Position numbers and translations under genes: made by a program. From positions 124,001 through 188,000 of the forward strand of contig NZ_VOBQ01000011.1 of the NCBI RefSeq assembly GCF_007833165.1: DNA of 64,000 nucleotides. The letters run 5' to 3'. This DNA is from Caenimonas sedimenti (GTDB taxonomy: Bacteria; Pseudomonadota; Gammaproteobacteria; Burkholderiales; Burkholderiaceae_C). The notes beneath the pieces are model-generated. The model did not search any database and was not told the origin of the DNA. It saw only the letters and a list, made by a program, of their open reading frames with translations. Below are positions 34,958-43,638 of this stretch, piece after piece. Every line of letters begins with the position of its first letter. The stretch's first letter is position 1.

Positions 34958-36730
34958 GTGGCCATCGATCCGAACTGCCCCAAGCGCGCGAGCGTCGTCG
35001 CGTGCCCTGGCCACGCCCTCGTGCTTGGAGGGCCGGGCAGCGGCAAGACGACCGTCGCCTTGCGCAAGGCCCTGGCGCGGATCCAAATCGGCATGCGGCC
35101 GGGGCAGAAGGTGCTGTTCCTGAGCTTCTCGCGGGCGGCGGTGACGCGCGTGCTCGACGCCGCGCGGCTGGAAGTGCCCAAGAAGCAACTGTCCCTGCTC
35201 TCGGTGCAGACCTTCCATGCGTTCTTCTGGAGCGTGCTCAAAACCCACGGATACCTGCTGGGCGCGCCCAAGCGGCTGGACCTCCTGTTGCCGCAGGACG
35301 AGAAGGCGATGTGCGGCGGCATCAAGCGCGGCGACGAGGGCTGGAACGAGTGGGTGGCCGAGAGGGAGCGGATGTTCCGCGAGGACGGCCGCGTGGCGTT
35401 CGACCTCTTCGCGCCCAACGCCGCGGAGCTTCTGGCGCGCTGCCGGCACCTTCCCAGCCTGTTCGGCGCCGCCCATCCGCTCATCATCGTCGACGAAGCG
35501 CAGGACACGGGGAGCGACGCCTGGCGCTGCGTCGAGCTGCTCGCTCCCAACGCGCAGATCCTGTGCCTGGCGGACCTCGAGCAGCAGATCTACGCCGACT
35601 TCCTGCCGGGCGTCGGCCCCGAGCGCGTGGTCGAGATCCGCGCCGCGCTCGATCCGTTCGAAGTCGATCTCGGGAGCGACAACGGCCGTAGCCCCGACAC
35701 CGAGATCTTGGCCTTCGCCAACGACATCCTCACCGCCCGCCCGCGAGGGAAGCCTTACAAGGGAGTGGCGCAGATCGGATACGAGCCGAAGACCGTCAAC
35801 TGGAATGCGCTGCTGCGCCGGGCAATCGGCGCGGCGATCAAGGCGGCCGAGTCTTCCAGGGGCGCGCGGCCCAACACGATCGCGGTTCTCGCCGACACCA
35901 CTCGCAACGCCTTGAAAGCCTCCAACGCGCTCAACGCCGTCGACGCGCCGGACGGAAAGCGCGTCCCGCACAAGCTGCATTTCGACGAGGCCGAGGCTCT
36001 GCTCACCGCCAGGCTTGCGGCGTTTCTGCTCGAGCCCAAGGACCCAGCGCGGGAAGACGACGACGTGGCCACGTGCATTGAGCTGCTCGCCAACGCGAGG
36101 CGCGCCACCGGCACCGGCAAGGCAGAGGTCGCGAACTATCTGCTGCGCGCGCAGCAGATCAGGGCGGGTAAGCCTCCGAAGGTGAACATCGTCAAAGCCT
36201 TCCGCGCGGCGCTCGCGGCGCTTCGGAGCTCGCCATTCACCGGAGACCCGCCGGCGGACTGGCTCACTGCCAAGCGCGCGCTGCGCGAGTCCGGCGAAGC
36301 CGCGCTGCAGCGCGCGGCACGACAGCTCGACTTCATGGTGGCCTTTCAGCGCGGACACCGAATCTCAGCGGCCCTTTCCGCGGAGTGGCTCCGCGACGGC
36401 GCCTACACGCGCGCGCGGGCCGCTCTGGACAGCGCGCTCGCGCAGGAGCAAATCCTCGACGGAGCCGAGCCGCCGCGTGGAGTTCAGGTGATGAACTGGC
36501 ACAAGGCCAAAGGCAAGCAGTTCGACGCCGTGATCCTGCTGCGGGAGGGCCGATTCGGCGACGGGGGGCTCGAATCGAGCTTCATCTGGCGGGGCGACCA
36601 GCCGCCCTACCCGAAGAGCCGCAGGCTTGTCCGCGTCGCCGCCACCCGAGCTCGCGACGGCCTGATCATCTTGAACCCCAATTGGCCCGCGTGCCCTCTG
36701 CTCAAGGGTCACATCCTTCAAAAGGGATAA
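34958..36730 (+). CDS. UvrD/Rep-superfamily helicase, GajB-like
   Basis: A superfamily 1 helicase of 590 residues starting with GTG at 34958, with AAGGG just upstream. Motif I is GGPGSGKTT (24-32), Ia FLSFSRAA (54-61), Ic VQTFHAF (83-89), II IIVDEAQDT (176-184), III ILCLADLEQQIY (201-212); motif V reads MNWHKAKGKQFD and motif VI RRLVRVAATRA. All motifs needed for ATPase and helicase action are present. It is longer than the typical GajB (about 500 residues). Its position behind the OLD nuclease supports a Gabija-like system. Confidence 0.85.
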   Translation: MAIDPNCPKRASVVACPGHALVLGGPGSGKTTVALRKALARIQIGMRPGQKVLFLSFSRAAVTRVLDAARLEVPKKQLSLLSVQTFHAFFWSVLKTHGYLLGAPKRLDLLLPQDEKAMCGGIKRGDEGWNEWVAERERMFREDGRVAFDLFAPNAAELLARCRHLPSLFGAAHPLIIVDEAQDTGSDAWRCVELLAPNAQILCLADLEQQIYADFLPGVGPERVVEIRAALDPFEVDLGSDNGRSPDTEILAFANDILTARPRGKPYKGVAQIGYEPKTVNWNALLRRAIGAAIKAAESSRGARPNTIAVLADTTRNALKASNALNAVDAPDGKRVPHKLHFDEAEALLTARLAAFLLEPKDPAREDDDVATCIELLANARRATGTGKAEVANYLLRAQQIRAGKPPKVNIVKAFRAALAALRSSPFTGDPPADWLTAKRALRESGEAALQRAARQLDFMVAFQRGHRISAALSAEWLRDGAYTRARAALDSALAQEQILDGAEPPRGVQVMNWHKAKGKQFDAVILLREGRFGDGGLESSFIWRGDQPPYPKSRRLVRVAATRARDGLIILNPNWPACPLLKGHILQKG

Positions 36731-37031
36731 CTTCGGGGTCGCCGACCGGCGAGCAACCGCTCCTAGACCCAATACAGGAGCGCAGGCGATGATCATCGAA
36801 CCGAAGGACGTTCAAGTCGACTCGGGCTCGGCGGGAAAGAGCGCCGTCCGCGCGCCGCCGGCGCGGTCTAGATGCTTCTCGCGCAGCTGCGCGCAAGCCG
36901 GTGGAGCTTGCGACTTCCTCGTCGAAGTCCACGCCTCCCTTCTCCAACTCCTCCCTCGCCCCTTCGGGCGTCCAACCATGGTCTTGGTGCAGCGCGCCCG
37001 GCTCGTCCCGCTCGGGCGGTCGCACATCCAT
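36702..37031 (-). CDS. Doubtful reading frame opposite the gajB-like 3' end
   Basis: A 109-residue frame from ATG 37031 whose first half reads like protein (QDHGWTPEGAREELEKGGVDFDEEVAS) while the second half is Arg-rich and low-complexity. It has no clear ribosome binding site, overlaps the helicase gene tail on the opposite strand and lies opposite a competing plus-strand frame (ATG 36789 with AGGAG eight bases upstream). It could be a decayed gene fragment. It is listed so that the 881-base gap is not left blank. Confidence 0.25.
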   Translation of the reverse strand: MDVRPPERDEPGALHQDHGWTPEGAREELEKGGVDFDEEVASSTGLRAAAREASRPRRRRADGALSRRARVDLNVLRFDDHRLRSCIGSRSGCSPVGDPEVIPFEGCDP

Positions 37032-37252
37032 AGATCCGTGCTGGTCCGCTTCCGGCCAAAGTGCGGTCGTCCAGCTACACGTCGCCGAACACCTGCAATC
37101 AGTCTGAAGGCGTCATTCAATTGCTGGACAGGCTGCGGGTATGGATGTCCGCTCTCGGCCAAGGCAGCCTTGCAGCCCGTCACCCGTCCCGCAACCCCTC
37201 CCCTTCTCCCCATCGCCCCATCCCCGACCCGTCCCCGCCGATTTCTGGGGCG

Positions 37253-37390
37253 GCTGCGATGTTCGGCCTGAAGCCGGAGCGCGCGTAGCGCGCATCGTGA
37301 TCTGACTTCCGTCAGTTGTTTGAACGGAGTGGTTGCGCAGCAAGCACGCAGTGAGTTCTGACGGACCGGCTTCAGGCCGAACATCGCAGC
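37253..37390. repeat. Long inverted repeat, possible MITE-like or REP-type element
   Basis: Two perfect 25-base arms (37253-37277 and 37366-37390) face each other across 88 bases. A second inner pair, TCCGTCAG (37308-37315) and CTGACGGA (37358-37365), directly abuts the right arm. A short direct repeat GAAGCCGGAGCG occurs at 37270 and 37391. A folded RNA or DNA cruciform is likely. No transposase was found. Confidence 0.7.
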
Positions 37391-37497
37391 GAAGCCGGAG
37401 CGAGCCGAAGGCGTAGCGCAGGCCGCCACAGTATGAGGCGGGGGTGGGTGTGGGATGGGGCGAAGGGGTGGCTACAAGAGGTGGCGCGCAAACAAAG

Positions 37498-37517
37498 AAG
37501 CGCGCCGCGGCGCGCTT
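37498..37517 (-). terminator. Terminator-like hairpin downstream of the aldehyde dehydrogenase operon
   Basis: AAGCGCGCCGCGGCGCGCTT is a perfect 20-base palindrome. On the minus strand it is followed by CTTTGTTTG, and it lies 95 bases past the aldehyde dehydrogenase stop. It would end transcription of the molybdenum hydroxylase operon. Confidence 0.7.
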
Positions 37518-37520
37518 TCC

Positions 37521-37549
37521 TGGATCCCAGCCTTCGCTGGGATGACAGC
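37521..37549. repeat. REP-like hairpin
   Basis: ATCCCAGC and GCTGGGAT form an 8-base stem around CTTC, inside TGGATCCCAGCC...GATGACAG. This is a common intergenic REP form in proteobacteria. A related, less perfect copy (CTGGATCCCCACG ... CGGGGATGACGG) follows at 37564-37605. Confidence 0.65.
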
Positions 37550-37611
37550 CAAACCTCAAAGCCCTGGATCCCCACGTACGCTTCGCTCCTCACGCGGGGA
37601 TGACGGCTGAA

Positions 37612-39057
37612 CTAGACGTTCATGACCGCGACAGCCCGCGCGTTCAGATACGCCTCCACCGCCTCCGGCCCGCCTTCGGACCCATACCCCGAATCCTTGA
37701 CGCCACCAAACGGCATCTCGGCCGAAGGCATCGCCGGCATGTTGATCCACAGCATGCCCACTTCCACCCGGCGCGCCAGCAGGTCAGCGTTCTTCAGCGA
37801 CTTGGTGAAGGCATAGCCAGCCAGGCCGTACGGCAGGCGGTTGGCTTCGGCGATCGCGTCTTCCAGCTTCTCGAAGCCGCGGATGCCGGCCATCGGTCCG
37901 AAGGGTTCGTCGTTGAAGACCTTGGCTTCCAGCGGCACGTCGGTCAGGATGGTGGGTTGCCAGAAGTTACCCGTGTCGCCGATGCGCGCGCCGCCGGTCA
38001 GCACCGTGGCGCCCTTCTCGATGGCGTCCTTGGTGAACTCCGCCATGGCGGTCAGGCGGCGCGGGTTCGCCAGCGGGCCCATCGTCGTGCCTTCGGCCAG
38101 GCCGTCGCCCACCTTCAGGCCTTGCGCCTGCTTGGACAACGCCTGGGCGAATTCATTTTTGATGCTCTCGTGCACCAGGAAACGCGTGGGCGAGATGCAG
38201 ACCTGGCCCGCGTTGCGGAACTTGGCGGCACCCGCGGCCTTGACGGCCAGCGCGATATCAGCGTCCTCGCAGACGATCACCGGGGCGTGGCCACCGAGTT
38301 CCATCGTCACGCGCTTCATGTGCTTGCCGGCCAACGCGGCCAGCTGCTTGCCCACCGGCGTGGAGCCGGTGAACGTGATCTTGCGGATCACCGGGTGCGG
38401 AATGAGGTACTCGGAGATCTCGGCGGGGTTGCCGTAGACCAGGCCCAGCACGCCGGGCGGGATGCCGGCGTCGGCGAAAGCGCGGATCAGCGCGGCGGGG
38501 CCCGCCGGGGTTTCTTCCGGCGCTTTCACCAACATCGAGCAACCGGCCGCCAGTGCCGCGCCGACCTTGCGCACCACCTGGTTGATCGGGAAGTTCCAGG
38601 GCGTGAACGCGGCGACGGGGCCCACCGGGTCCTTCAGCACCATCTGGCGCAGCGCCAGGTTGCCGCGCGAAGGCACGATGCGGCCGTAGACGCGGAAACC
38701 CTCTTCGGCGAACCACTCGATGATGTCGGCGGCGGCCATCGCCTCGCCCTTGGCTTCCACCAGCGGCTTGCCCTGTTCCTGCGTGATCAGGGCGCCAATG
38801 TCGGCCGCGCGCTCGCGCATCAGGCCGGCGGCCTTGCGCATGATCTTGCTGCGGTCGGCGGCCGTCATGTCGCGCCAGGTTTCGAAGCCCTTCTGCGCCG
38901 CGGCCAGCGCGCGGTCCAGGTCGGCCTTGCCGGCGTGGGCGACGCGGCCGATCTCCTTGCCCGAGGACGGGTTGAAGACGGCGAGCGTGCGGCCGTCGGC
39001 GGCGTCTTGCCATTCGCCGGAAATGAAGAGCTGGGTGGAGGGGTAGGAGGTCGTCAT
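37612..39057 (-). CDS. NAD(P)-dependent aldehyde dehydrogenase, succinate-semialdehyde type
   Basis: Aldehyde dehydrogenase of 481 residues. The start at 39057 begins [20 protein letters not shown]; a longer frame upstream overlaps the next gene and is ignored. Motifs are [14 protein letters not shown], the GSTPVGKQL cofactor segment, catalytic Glu in [10 protein letters not shown] and catalytic Cys in [14 protein letters not shown]. The pattern and length match GabD-type succinate-semialdehyde dehydrogenases. It is the last gene of an operon with a molybdenum hydroxylase, so it may oxidise a related aldehyde product. Confidence 0.92.
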   Translation of the reverse strand: MTTSYPSTQLFISGEWQDAADGRTLAVFNPSSGKEIGRVAHAGKADLDRALAAAQKGFETWRDMTAADRSKIMRKAAGLMRERAADIGALITQEQGKPLVEAKGEAMAAADIIEWFAEEGFRVYGRIVPSRGNLALRQMVLKDPVGPVAAFTPWNFPINQVVRKVGAALAAGCSMLVKAPEETPAGPAALIRAFADAGIPPGVLGLVYGNPAEISEYLIPHPVIRKITFTGSTPVGKQLAALAGKHMKRVTMELGGHAPVIVCEDADIALAVKAAGAAKFRNAGQVCISPTRFLVHESIKNEFAQALSKQAQGLKVGDGLAEGTTMGPLANPRRLTAMAEFTKDAIEKGATVLTGGARIGDTGNFWQPTILTDVPLEAKVFNDEPFGPMAGIRGFEKLEDAIAEANRLPYGLAGYAFTKSLKNADLLARRVEVGMLWINMPAMPSAEMPFGGVKDSGYGSEGGPEAVEAYLNARAVAVMNV

Positions 39058-39071
39058 AGCCCTCCATGGTA

Positions 39072-40001
39072 TCAAGCGTGGCTCGCCCGCGCACGCCGCA
39101 GGGCTTGCTCCAGGGCCAGCCGCGCGAACGGCAGCCGATGCGCCCCGGCGCGCGGCGGCCGAGCACCTTCCAGCCATTCGAGCCCCGCGCCCGCGGGCAG
39201 CAGCAACGGGCCGGGCGCGATGCCGCCCAGTGCGATGCGGACGGCGCCGCGTTCGTCGATCGTCACGGCGGCGCTCGCCCAGGCGAACTCGTTGGCGGCT
39301 CGCGGCGCGACCTTCTCGTAGGCCTGCCGGGCAGGCCAGCGCGGCACGACCAGCGCCACCAGCAGGTCGTCCGGCGCCAGCACGGTCTCGCCCTGCGGGT
39401 TGTCGGCCGCGCCGTCGTAGAGCCGCGCCAGCGGGACGCGGCGTTCGCCATCCGGACCCGCGATGCGGGCTTGCGCATCCAGCGCCAGCAGCACTGGGGC
39501 GAGGTCGGAGGGATGTCCCGCGTGGCAGGCGCCGCCGAACAACGCGCCAGGGTAGGCCTCCGCCGGTCCTGCCGCCGCCGGGCAACCTTGGCCACCTTTC
39601 TTGAAGCAGGAGATGTCGGGATGCCGGAAGTAGAGGCAGCGTGGCCGTTGCAGCAGGTTGCCGCCTAGCGTGCTGCGGGCGCGCAACTGCGGCGAGGCAA
39701 TGTGGTCAATGGCTTCGTGCAGCATGGGCGGCGCGCCAGCGAACCGCCGCAGCTGCGAGAGCCGGGCCATCGCGCCGAGGTGCAGCCCGTCGTCGGCCCA
39801 TGCGAGCCGGGCCAGTTCGGGCACGGTCGCCAGGTTCACCAGGACTTCGGGCGACTGCAACGCCGGCCCGGCGATGCCCTCCTTGTACAACTCCAGCAGG
39901 TCGGCACCGGCCGCGATGACCCGGGCGCGCGGACCGTGGGCACGCAGCAGCGCCACGGCCTCAGGTGCGCTGCGCGCATCGATCAGCCGGAACGGCGTCA
40001 T
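39072..40001 (-). CDS. FAD-binding subunit of a molybdenum hydroxylase (PaoB-like)
   Basis: A 309-residue FAD-binding subunit. The FAD-binding part has [11 protein letters not shown] and [15 protein letters not shown]. Four Cys residues (122, 132, 140, 159) in [22 protein letters not shown]...[11 protein letters not shown] match the extra 4Fe-4S site of PaoB-type subunits. The ATG at 40001 overlaps the large-subunit stop by four bases (39998-40001). It passes electrons from the Fe-S clusters to FAD. Confidence 0.9.
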   Translation of the reverse strand: MTPFRLIDARSAPEAVALLRAHGPRARVIAAGADLLELYKEGIAGPALQSPEVLVNLATVPELARLAWADDGLHLGAMARLSQLRRFAGAPPMLHEAIDHIASPQLRARSTLGGNLLQRPRCLYFRHPDISCFKKGGQGCPAAAGPAEAYPGALFGGACHAGHPSDLAPVLLALDAQARIAGPDGERRVPLARLYDGAADNPQGETVLAPDDLLVALVVPRWPARQAYEKVAPRAANEFAWASAAVTIDERGAVRIALGGIAPGPLLLPAGAGLEWLEGARPPRAGAHRLPFARLALEQALRRARASHA

Positions 40002-42139
40002 GCACCGCGCTCCCCCAGCGCCCGCAGCACCTTGGCCGGCGTGATCGGATAGTCCCGCACCCGGACACCGATCGCGTTGTGCACCGCATTGGCAATGGCC
40101 GCCCCGCTGGCGATGAGGGGCGGCTCGCCGATGCCCTTGACGCCCAGGCTGTTGGCGCCGTCCGGCACTCCCGCATCGACGAAGTGGATGTGTTCCGGCG
40201 CCTCCAGCACACCCGGGGTGCGGTAGGCCCACATGGTGGCGTTCAGCATCTGGCCGGTGCGCGGATCCAGCAGGCGCTCCTCCTGCAGCGCCATGCCCAT
40301 GCCCTGCAGGAAGCCGCCTTCGACCTGGCCGCGCGCCAGCAGTGGGTTGAGGATGCGGCCGGCGTCGTGCGCGCAGACGGCGCGGACCACGCGCACCCGG
40401 CCGGACCGGACGTTGACCTCGACTTCGACGAAATGCGCGGCGAACATGCAGGGAAACACGCCAGCGGGGGCCTGCTCACGGTCGGCACCGCAGGTGATCA
40501 CTTCACCTGCCGGCGCTTGCACCAGCCGCTGCTTCAATGCGCGTGCCGCTGCGCGGACCGAGGGTCCCACCACTGCGCTCGTGCGGCTGTGATTGCTGGC
40601 ATCGATCGAGCGCGGCGTCGTCGCGGTGTCGCCGAAGTGCGTGTCCACCAGGTGCAACGGCACGCCCAGTTCTTCCGCGGCAATTTGCGCGAAGACGGTG
40701 TCCGCGCCGCACCCGATGTCGGTGATGCCGATGCGCACTTCGAAGCGGCCGTTGGCCAATCGACCAACCTCGGCGCGGCTGGGCTCGTACAACGTCGCGT
40801 CGTACGCGGCCGCGCCCAGGCCGATGCCACGCGCCAGATCGCCCGCGCGCTCGCTGCCGGCCGCGCGATGCCGCCAGCCGAACGCTTCGGCCCCTTGCGC
40901 ATAGCACTGCTCCAGCGCCTTGCCCGCATAAGGCAATTGCTGGAAAACGTCGATCTCCGCCAGGTTGCGCAGGCGCAGCACCAGCGGGTCCATGCCCATT
41001 GCCTGTGCCAATTCATCCACCGCCTGCTCCAGGCAGAAGACGTCTTCGGCGGTCGTCGGCCCGCGGAAGGGGATGGGCGCCTGCGTGTTGGTCGCGACCC
41101 GGCGGATTTCCGCGCGCACGGCATCCACGCGGTGCAGCCGCAGGCCGTTGGCGGCACCGGCCGAGACGCTGGCCAGGAACGCGCAGGGACCGGCCTGGCC
41201 CATCACCTGTTCATCGATGAAGCGCAGGCGGCCATCGCGTGACGCGCCGATGCGGATGCGGCGCTGCGTCGCCGCGCGCTGGTGGCTGGCGATGAACTCC
41301 TCTCGCCGGCCCATGAAGAGCCGTACCGGGCGGCCGATGCGCCGCGCGAGTTCGGCGGCGATCACGTGGTGGGGCTTCAGGTGGATTTTGCTGCCGAAGC
41401 CGCCGCCCACGTGGCGGCTGTGCACGCGCACCCGCGCTACGTCGATCGAAAGCGCGCGCGCCAGCCACTCGCGGATCAGGTGGCCGCCCTGGTTGCCGTC
41501 CCACAGCGTCAGTTCATCACCCGTCCATTCGGCCACGCAGCCATGCGGCTCCAGCGGGTTGTGATGCTGCGCCGGCGTCGAATACGAGGCTTCGACGATG
41601 ACGTCGGCGGAGGCCTCGGCTTGCTGCAGGTCGCCGTGCTGCAGCACCTCGATGCCCAGCGGGAGGTTGCCCTTGCCGGTCAGGTCGGGGGCGCCGTCAC
41701 GCTGCGCCTGGTGCAGGGTCATGCACGCGGGTGCTTGCTCGTACTCGACCCGCAGCAGGGCCAGGGCTTCCCGCGCGGCCCGTTCGGTCTCGGCCACGAC
41801 GGCGCCGATCTCCTCGCCGGCAAAGCGCACGTCCTCTGCGATCGCGCGGCGCACGCGCGGGGGATACGCAGGCCAGGGACCATCTTGCGGGCCGAACACC
41901 GCGAGCACGCCGGGCACGGCCAGCGCCGTGGAAGCATCGAAGCGGACGACCTGGCCACGTGCGATGGTCGAGCGCACGAGCACGGCGTGCGCCATGCCGG
42001 GCCGTACGACATCCGAGGGGAATTCCGCGGCGCCGGTGACCTTGGCCCATGCCGAAGCGCGGGGTGCGTTCCGGCCGACGGTGTCCAAGGGACCGGCGGG
42101 CCACGGATCAAGCAAATCAGGCGCGCTGGGCGAAGGCAT
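39998..42139 (-). CDS. Molybdenum-binding large subunit of a molybdenum hydroxylase (PaoC-like)
   Basis: A 713-residue catalytic subunit that binds the molybdenum-pterin cofactor. Visible blocks are GGGFGSKIHLKPHHVIAAELA, AGPCAFLASVSAGAANG, and the conserved Glu in VKGIGEPPLIASGA, needed for hydroxylation. The ATG at 42139 is inside the 3' end of the Fe-S subunit gene, giving a 23-base overlap. The gene order Fe-S, Mo, FAD differs from paoABC (Fe-S, FAD, Mo). The substrate is unknown; aldehydes or N-heterocycles are typical for the family. Confidence 0.92.
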   Translation of the reverse strand: MPSPSAPDLLDPWPAGPLDTVGRNAPRASAWAKVTGAAEFPSDVVRPGMAHAVLVRSTIARGQVVRFDASTALAVPGVLAVFGPQDGPWPAYPPRVRRAIAEDVRFAGEEIGAVVAETERAAREALALLRVEYEQAPACMTLHQAQRDGAPDLTGKGNLPLGIEVLQHGDLQQAEASADVIVEASYSTPAQHHNPLEPHGCVAEWTGDELTLWDGNQGGHLIREWLARALSIDVARVRVHSRHVGGGFGSKIHLKPHHVIAAELARRIGRPVRLFMGRREEFIASHQRAATQRRIRIGASRDGRLRFIDEQVMGQAGPCAFLASVSAGAANGLRLHRVDAVRAEIRRVATNTQAPIPFRGPTTAEDVFCLEQAVDELAQAMGMDPLVLRLRNLAEIDVFQQLPYAGKALEQCYAQGAEAFGWRHRAAGSERAGDLARGIGLGAAAYDATLYEPSRAEVGRLANGRFEVRIGITDIGCGADTVFAQIAAEELGVPLHLVDTHFGDTATTPRSIDASNHSRTSAVVGPSVRAAARALKQRLVQAPAGEVITCGADREQAPAGVFPCMFAAHFVEVEVNVRSGRVRVVRAVCAHDAGRILNPLLARGQVEGGFLQGMGMALQEERLLDPRTGQMLNATMWAYRTPGVLEAPEHIHFVDAGVPDGANSLGVKGIGEPPLIASGAAIANAVHNAIGVRVRDYPITPAKVLRALGERGA

Positions 42140-42584
42140 CGCAGGCGGCGTCCAGGATGGAGGGGTAAGCGCCGCAGCGGCAGATGTTCCCGCTGATCGC
42201 GCGGGCGATCCGGTCGCGGTCGGCCGGCACGCCGGCATCGAACGAGGCCTTCAGCGTCATCAGCATGCCCGGCGTGCAGAAGCCGCACTGCAAAGCGTCG
42301 TGCTCGATGAACGCCTGCTGCAGCGGATGCAGCGTGCCACCGGACGCGAGCCCTTCGATCGTCTGCAGGACGCCGCCGTCGGCTTGTGCCGCCAGGGTGT
42401 GGCAGGCGAACACCGCCTCGTCATCGAGCACCACCGTGCAGGCGCCGCAGGCGGCCTGGTTGCAGGCGACCTTGGTGCCCATGGCCCCGAGTCCATCGCG
42501 GATCAGTTCCGCCAACGTCGTGTGGTCCGCAACGTCGCACTGCACAGGGCAGCCGTTGAATTGAAGCTTGATGCGGCGTGGCAT
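42117..42584 (-). CDS. 2Fe-2S small subunit of a molybdenum hydroxylase (PaoA-like)
   Basis: A 155-residue iron-sulfur subunit with both 2Fe-2S sites: Cys41, 46, 49, 61 (CNQAACGACT...C) and Cys100, 103, 135, 137 (CGFCTPGM ... CRC). The ATG at 42584 starts the family-typical MPRRIKLQFNG. No Tat signal peptide is present (PaoA has one), so the complex is likely cytoplasmic. It is the first gene of a four-gene operon with the Mo and FAD subunits and an aldehyde dehydrogenase. Divergent from a LysR regulator. Confidence 0.93.
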   Translation of the reverse strand: MPRRIKLQFNGCPVQCDVADHTTLAELIRDGLGAMGTKVACNQAACGACTVVLDDEAVFACHTLAAQADGGVLQTIEGLASGGTLHPLQQAFIEHDALQCGFCTPGMLMTLKASFDAGVPADRDRIARAISGNICRCGAYPSILDAACDAFAQRA

Positions 42585-42638
42585 GGACCCGAGTGTCCGC
42601 GGGCGCCCCGCCGCTGGCGAATGACGAATGCAGCGGCC

Positions 42639-42657
42639 GCATGACGTGGCGTCATGC
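42639..42657. promoter_or_regulatory. Likely LysR operator between the hydroxylase operon and its LysR gene
   Basis: GCATGACG TGG CGTCATGC is a 19-base perfect palindrome holding a T-N11-A core (ATGACGTGGCGTCAT). It lies midway in the 97-base divergent region, which is where LysR proteins bind. Confidence 0.65.
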
Positions 42658-42681
42658 CGCGCCTTGACGGAGAATGGCCGC

Positions 42682-43638
42682 ATGCGCCGCCTTCCCCCCT
42701 TTGCCGAGCTCGTGGCCTTCGAGGCCGTGGCGCGCCACCTGAGCTTCACCCGCGCGTCCGAAGAGCTGTGCGTGACGCAGAGCGCCGTCAGCCATCGCAT
42801 CCGCCGGCTGGAGCGCCATTTCGGGACGGCCCTCGTCCAGCGCCTGAACCCCGGCATCGCGCTCACGCCGGCCGGCGCGGCGCTGCTGCCGCAGCTGGCC
42901 GCGGCGCTCGACGGCTTGGCGCAGCTTGGCCAGCGGGGCGAGCGCAGGTTGCGCGTGGCCGCGGGGACCGCGCTGTGCACCTGGTGGCTGGCGGGGCGGC
43001 TCGCGGACTTCATGGCCCAACGGCCCGGCGTGTCGGTGGAGCTGGTACCGATCGACAGCCCGCAATCGCCCATCCCGGTGGTCGACGTGCGCGTGCTCTG
43101 GGTGGCGCCCGGTGAGGATGCGCCAGGCCCCACCCAGGCCCCGCTGTTCGCCGAGCAGGTGTTCCCGGTTTGCGCGCCGCAGTTGCTGCCGGGCGGCCAT
43201 CCGCTGCCGGATGCCAAGGCGCTCAGCCGCTTTCCGCTGCTGCACAAGGCCGTGCACGCCACCGGCGAATGGAGTTGGACGCTGTGGCTGGAGCGCCTGG
43301 GTACGCCGGCACCGGCAGGTGACAGCGAGCTGCGTTTCGCCGACATGGGCCTGCTGATGTCGGCCGCCGTCAACGGCTCGGGCGTGGCGCTCACCCGGTC
43401 GCTGCTCGCACACGACGCATTGGCGCAAGGCCGGCTGGTGCCGGCGGTGCGGGACTTCACGCCCATGGCCTCGGTCAAGCGGCATGTGGCGCGCTGGCCC
43501 TCGGCCAAGGCCGACGACCCGGACATCCATGCTTTCGTCGACTGGCTGGTGGCCGAGGCGAAGCGGACGCTGGCCGCCACCGAAGCCATGCTGGCCGGCG
43601 CGGCCTCCGCGCGCACCATGCAGCGGCGGCGGGCCTGA
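42682..43638 (+). CDS. LysR-family regulator (GcvA-like)
   Basis: LysR regulator of 318 residues with the GcvA-type N terminus (MRRLPPFAELVAFEAVARHLSFTRASEELCVTQSAVSHRIRRLERHFG) and a LysR effector domain. The ATG at 42682 is placed at the family start. It is divergent from the molybdenum hydroxylase operon, with a strong palindrome in between, so it most likely controls that operon. Its stop overlaps the next gene by one base (TGATG). Confidence 0.92.
   Translation: MRRLPPFAELVAFEAVARHLSFTRASEELCVTQSAVSHRIRRLERHFGTALVQRLNPGIALTPAGAALLPQLAAALDGLAQLGQRGERRLRVAAGTALCTWWLAGRLADFMAQRPGVSVELVPIDSPQSPIPVVDVRVLWVAPGEDAPGPTQAPLFAEQVFPVCAPQLLPGGHPLPDAKALSRFPLLHKAVHATGEWSWTLWLERLGTPAPAGDSELRFADMGLLMSAAVNGSGVALTRSLLAHDALAQGRLVPAVRDFTPMASVKRHVARWPSAKADDPDIHAFVDWLVAEAKRTLAATEAMLAGAASARTMQRRRA

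Noticed and set aside
33126-36730. A retron or Lamassu-type defence system
   Set aside because: No reverse transcriptase, effector or SMC-type gene is present; the two-gene OLD plus UvrD layout fits Gabija better.
36789-37271. 160-residue plus-strand frame with AGGAG before its ATG
   Set aside because: After the first 20 residues it is Arg/Pro/Ser-rich without domain character, and its end runs into the inverted-repeat element.
39058-39585. N-terminal extension of the aldehyde dehydrogenase frame
   Set aside because: It overlaps the FAD subunit gene in another frame and is low-complexity; the family start is at 39057.
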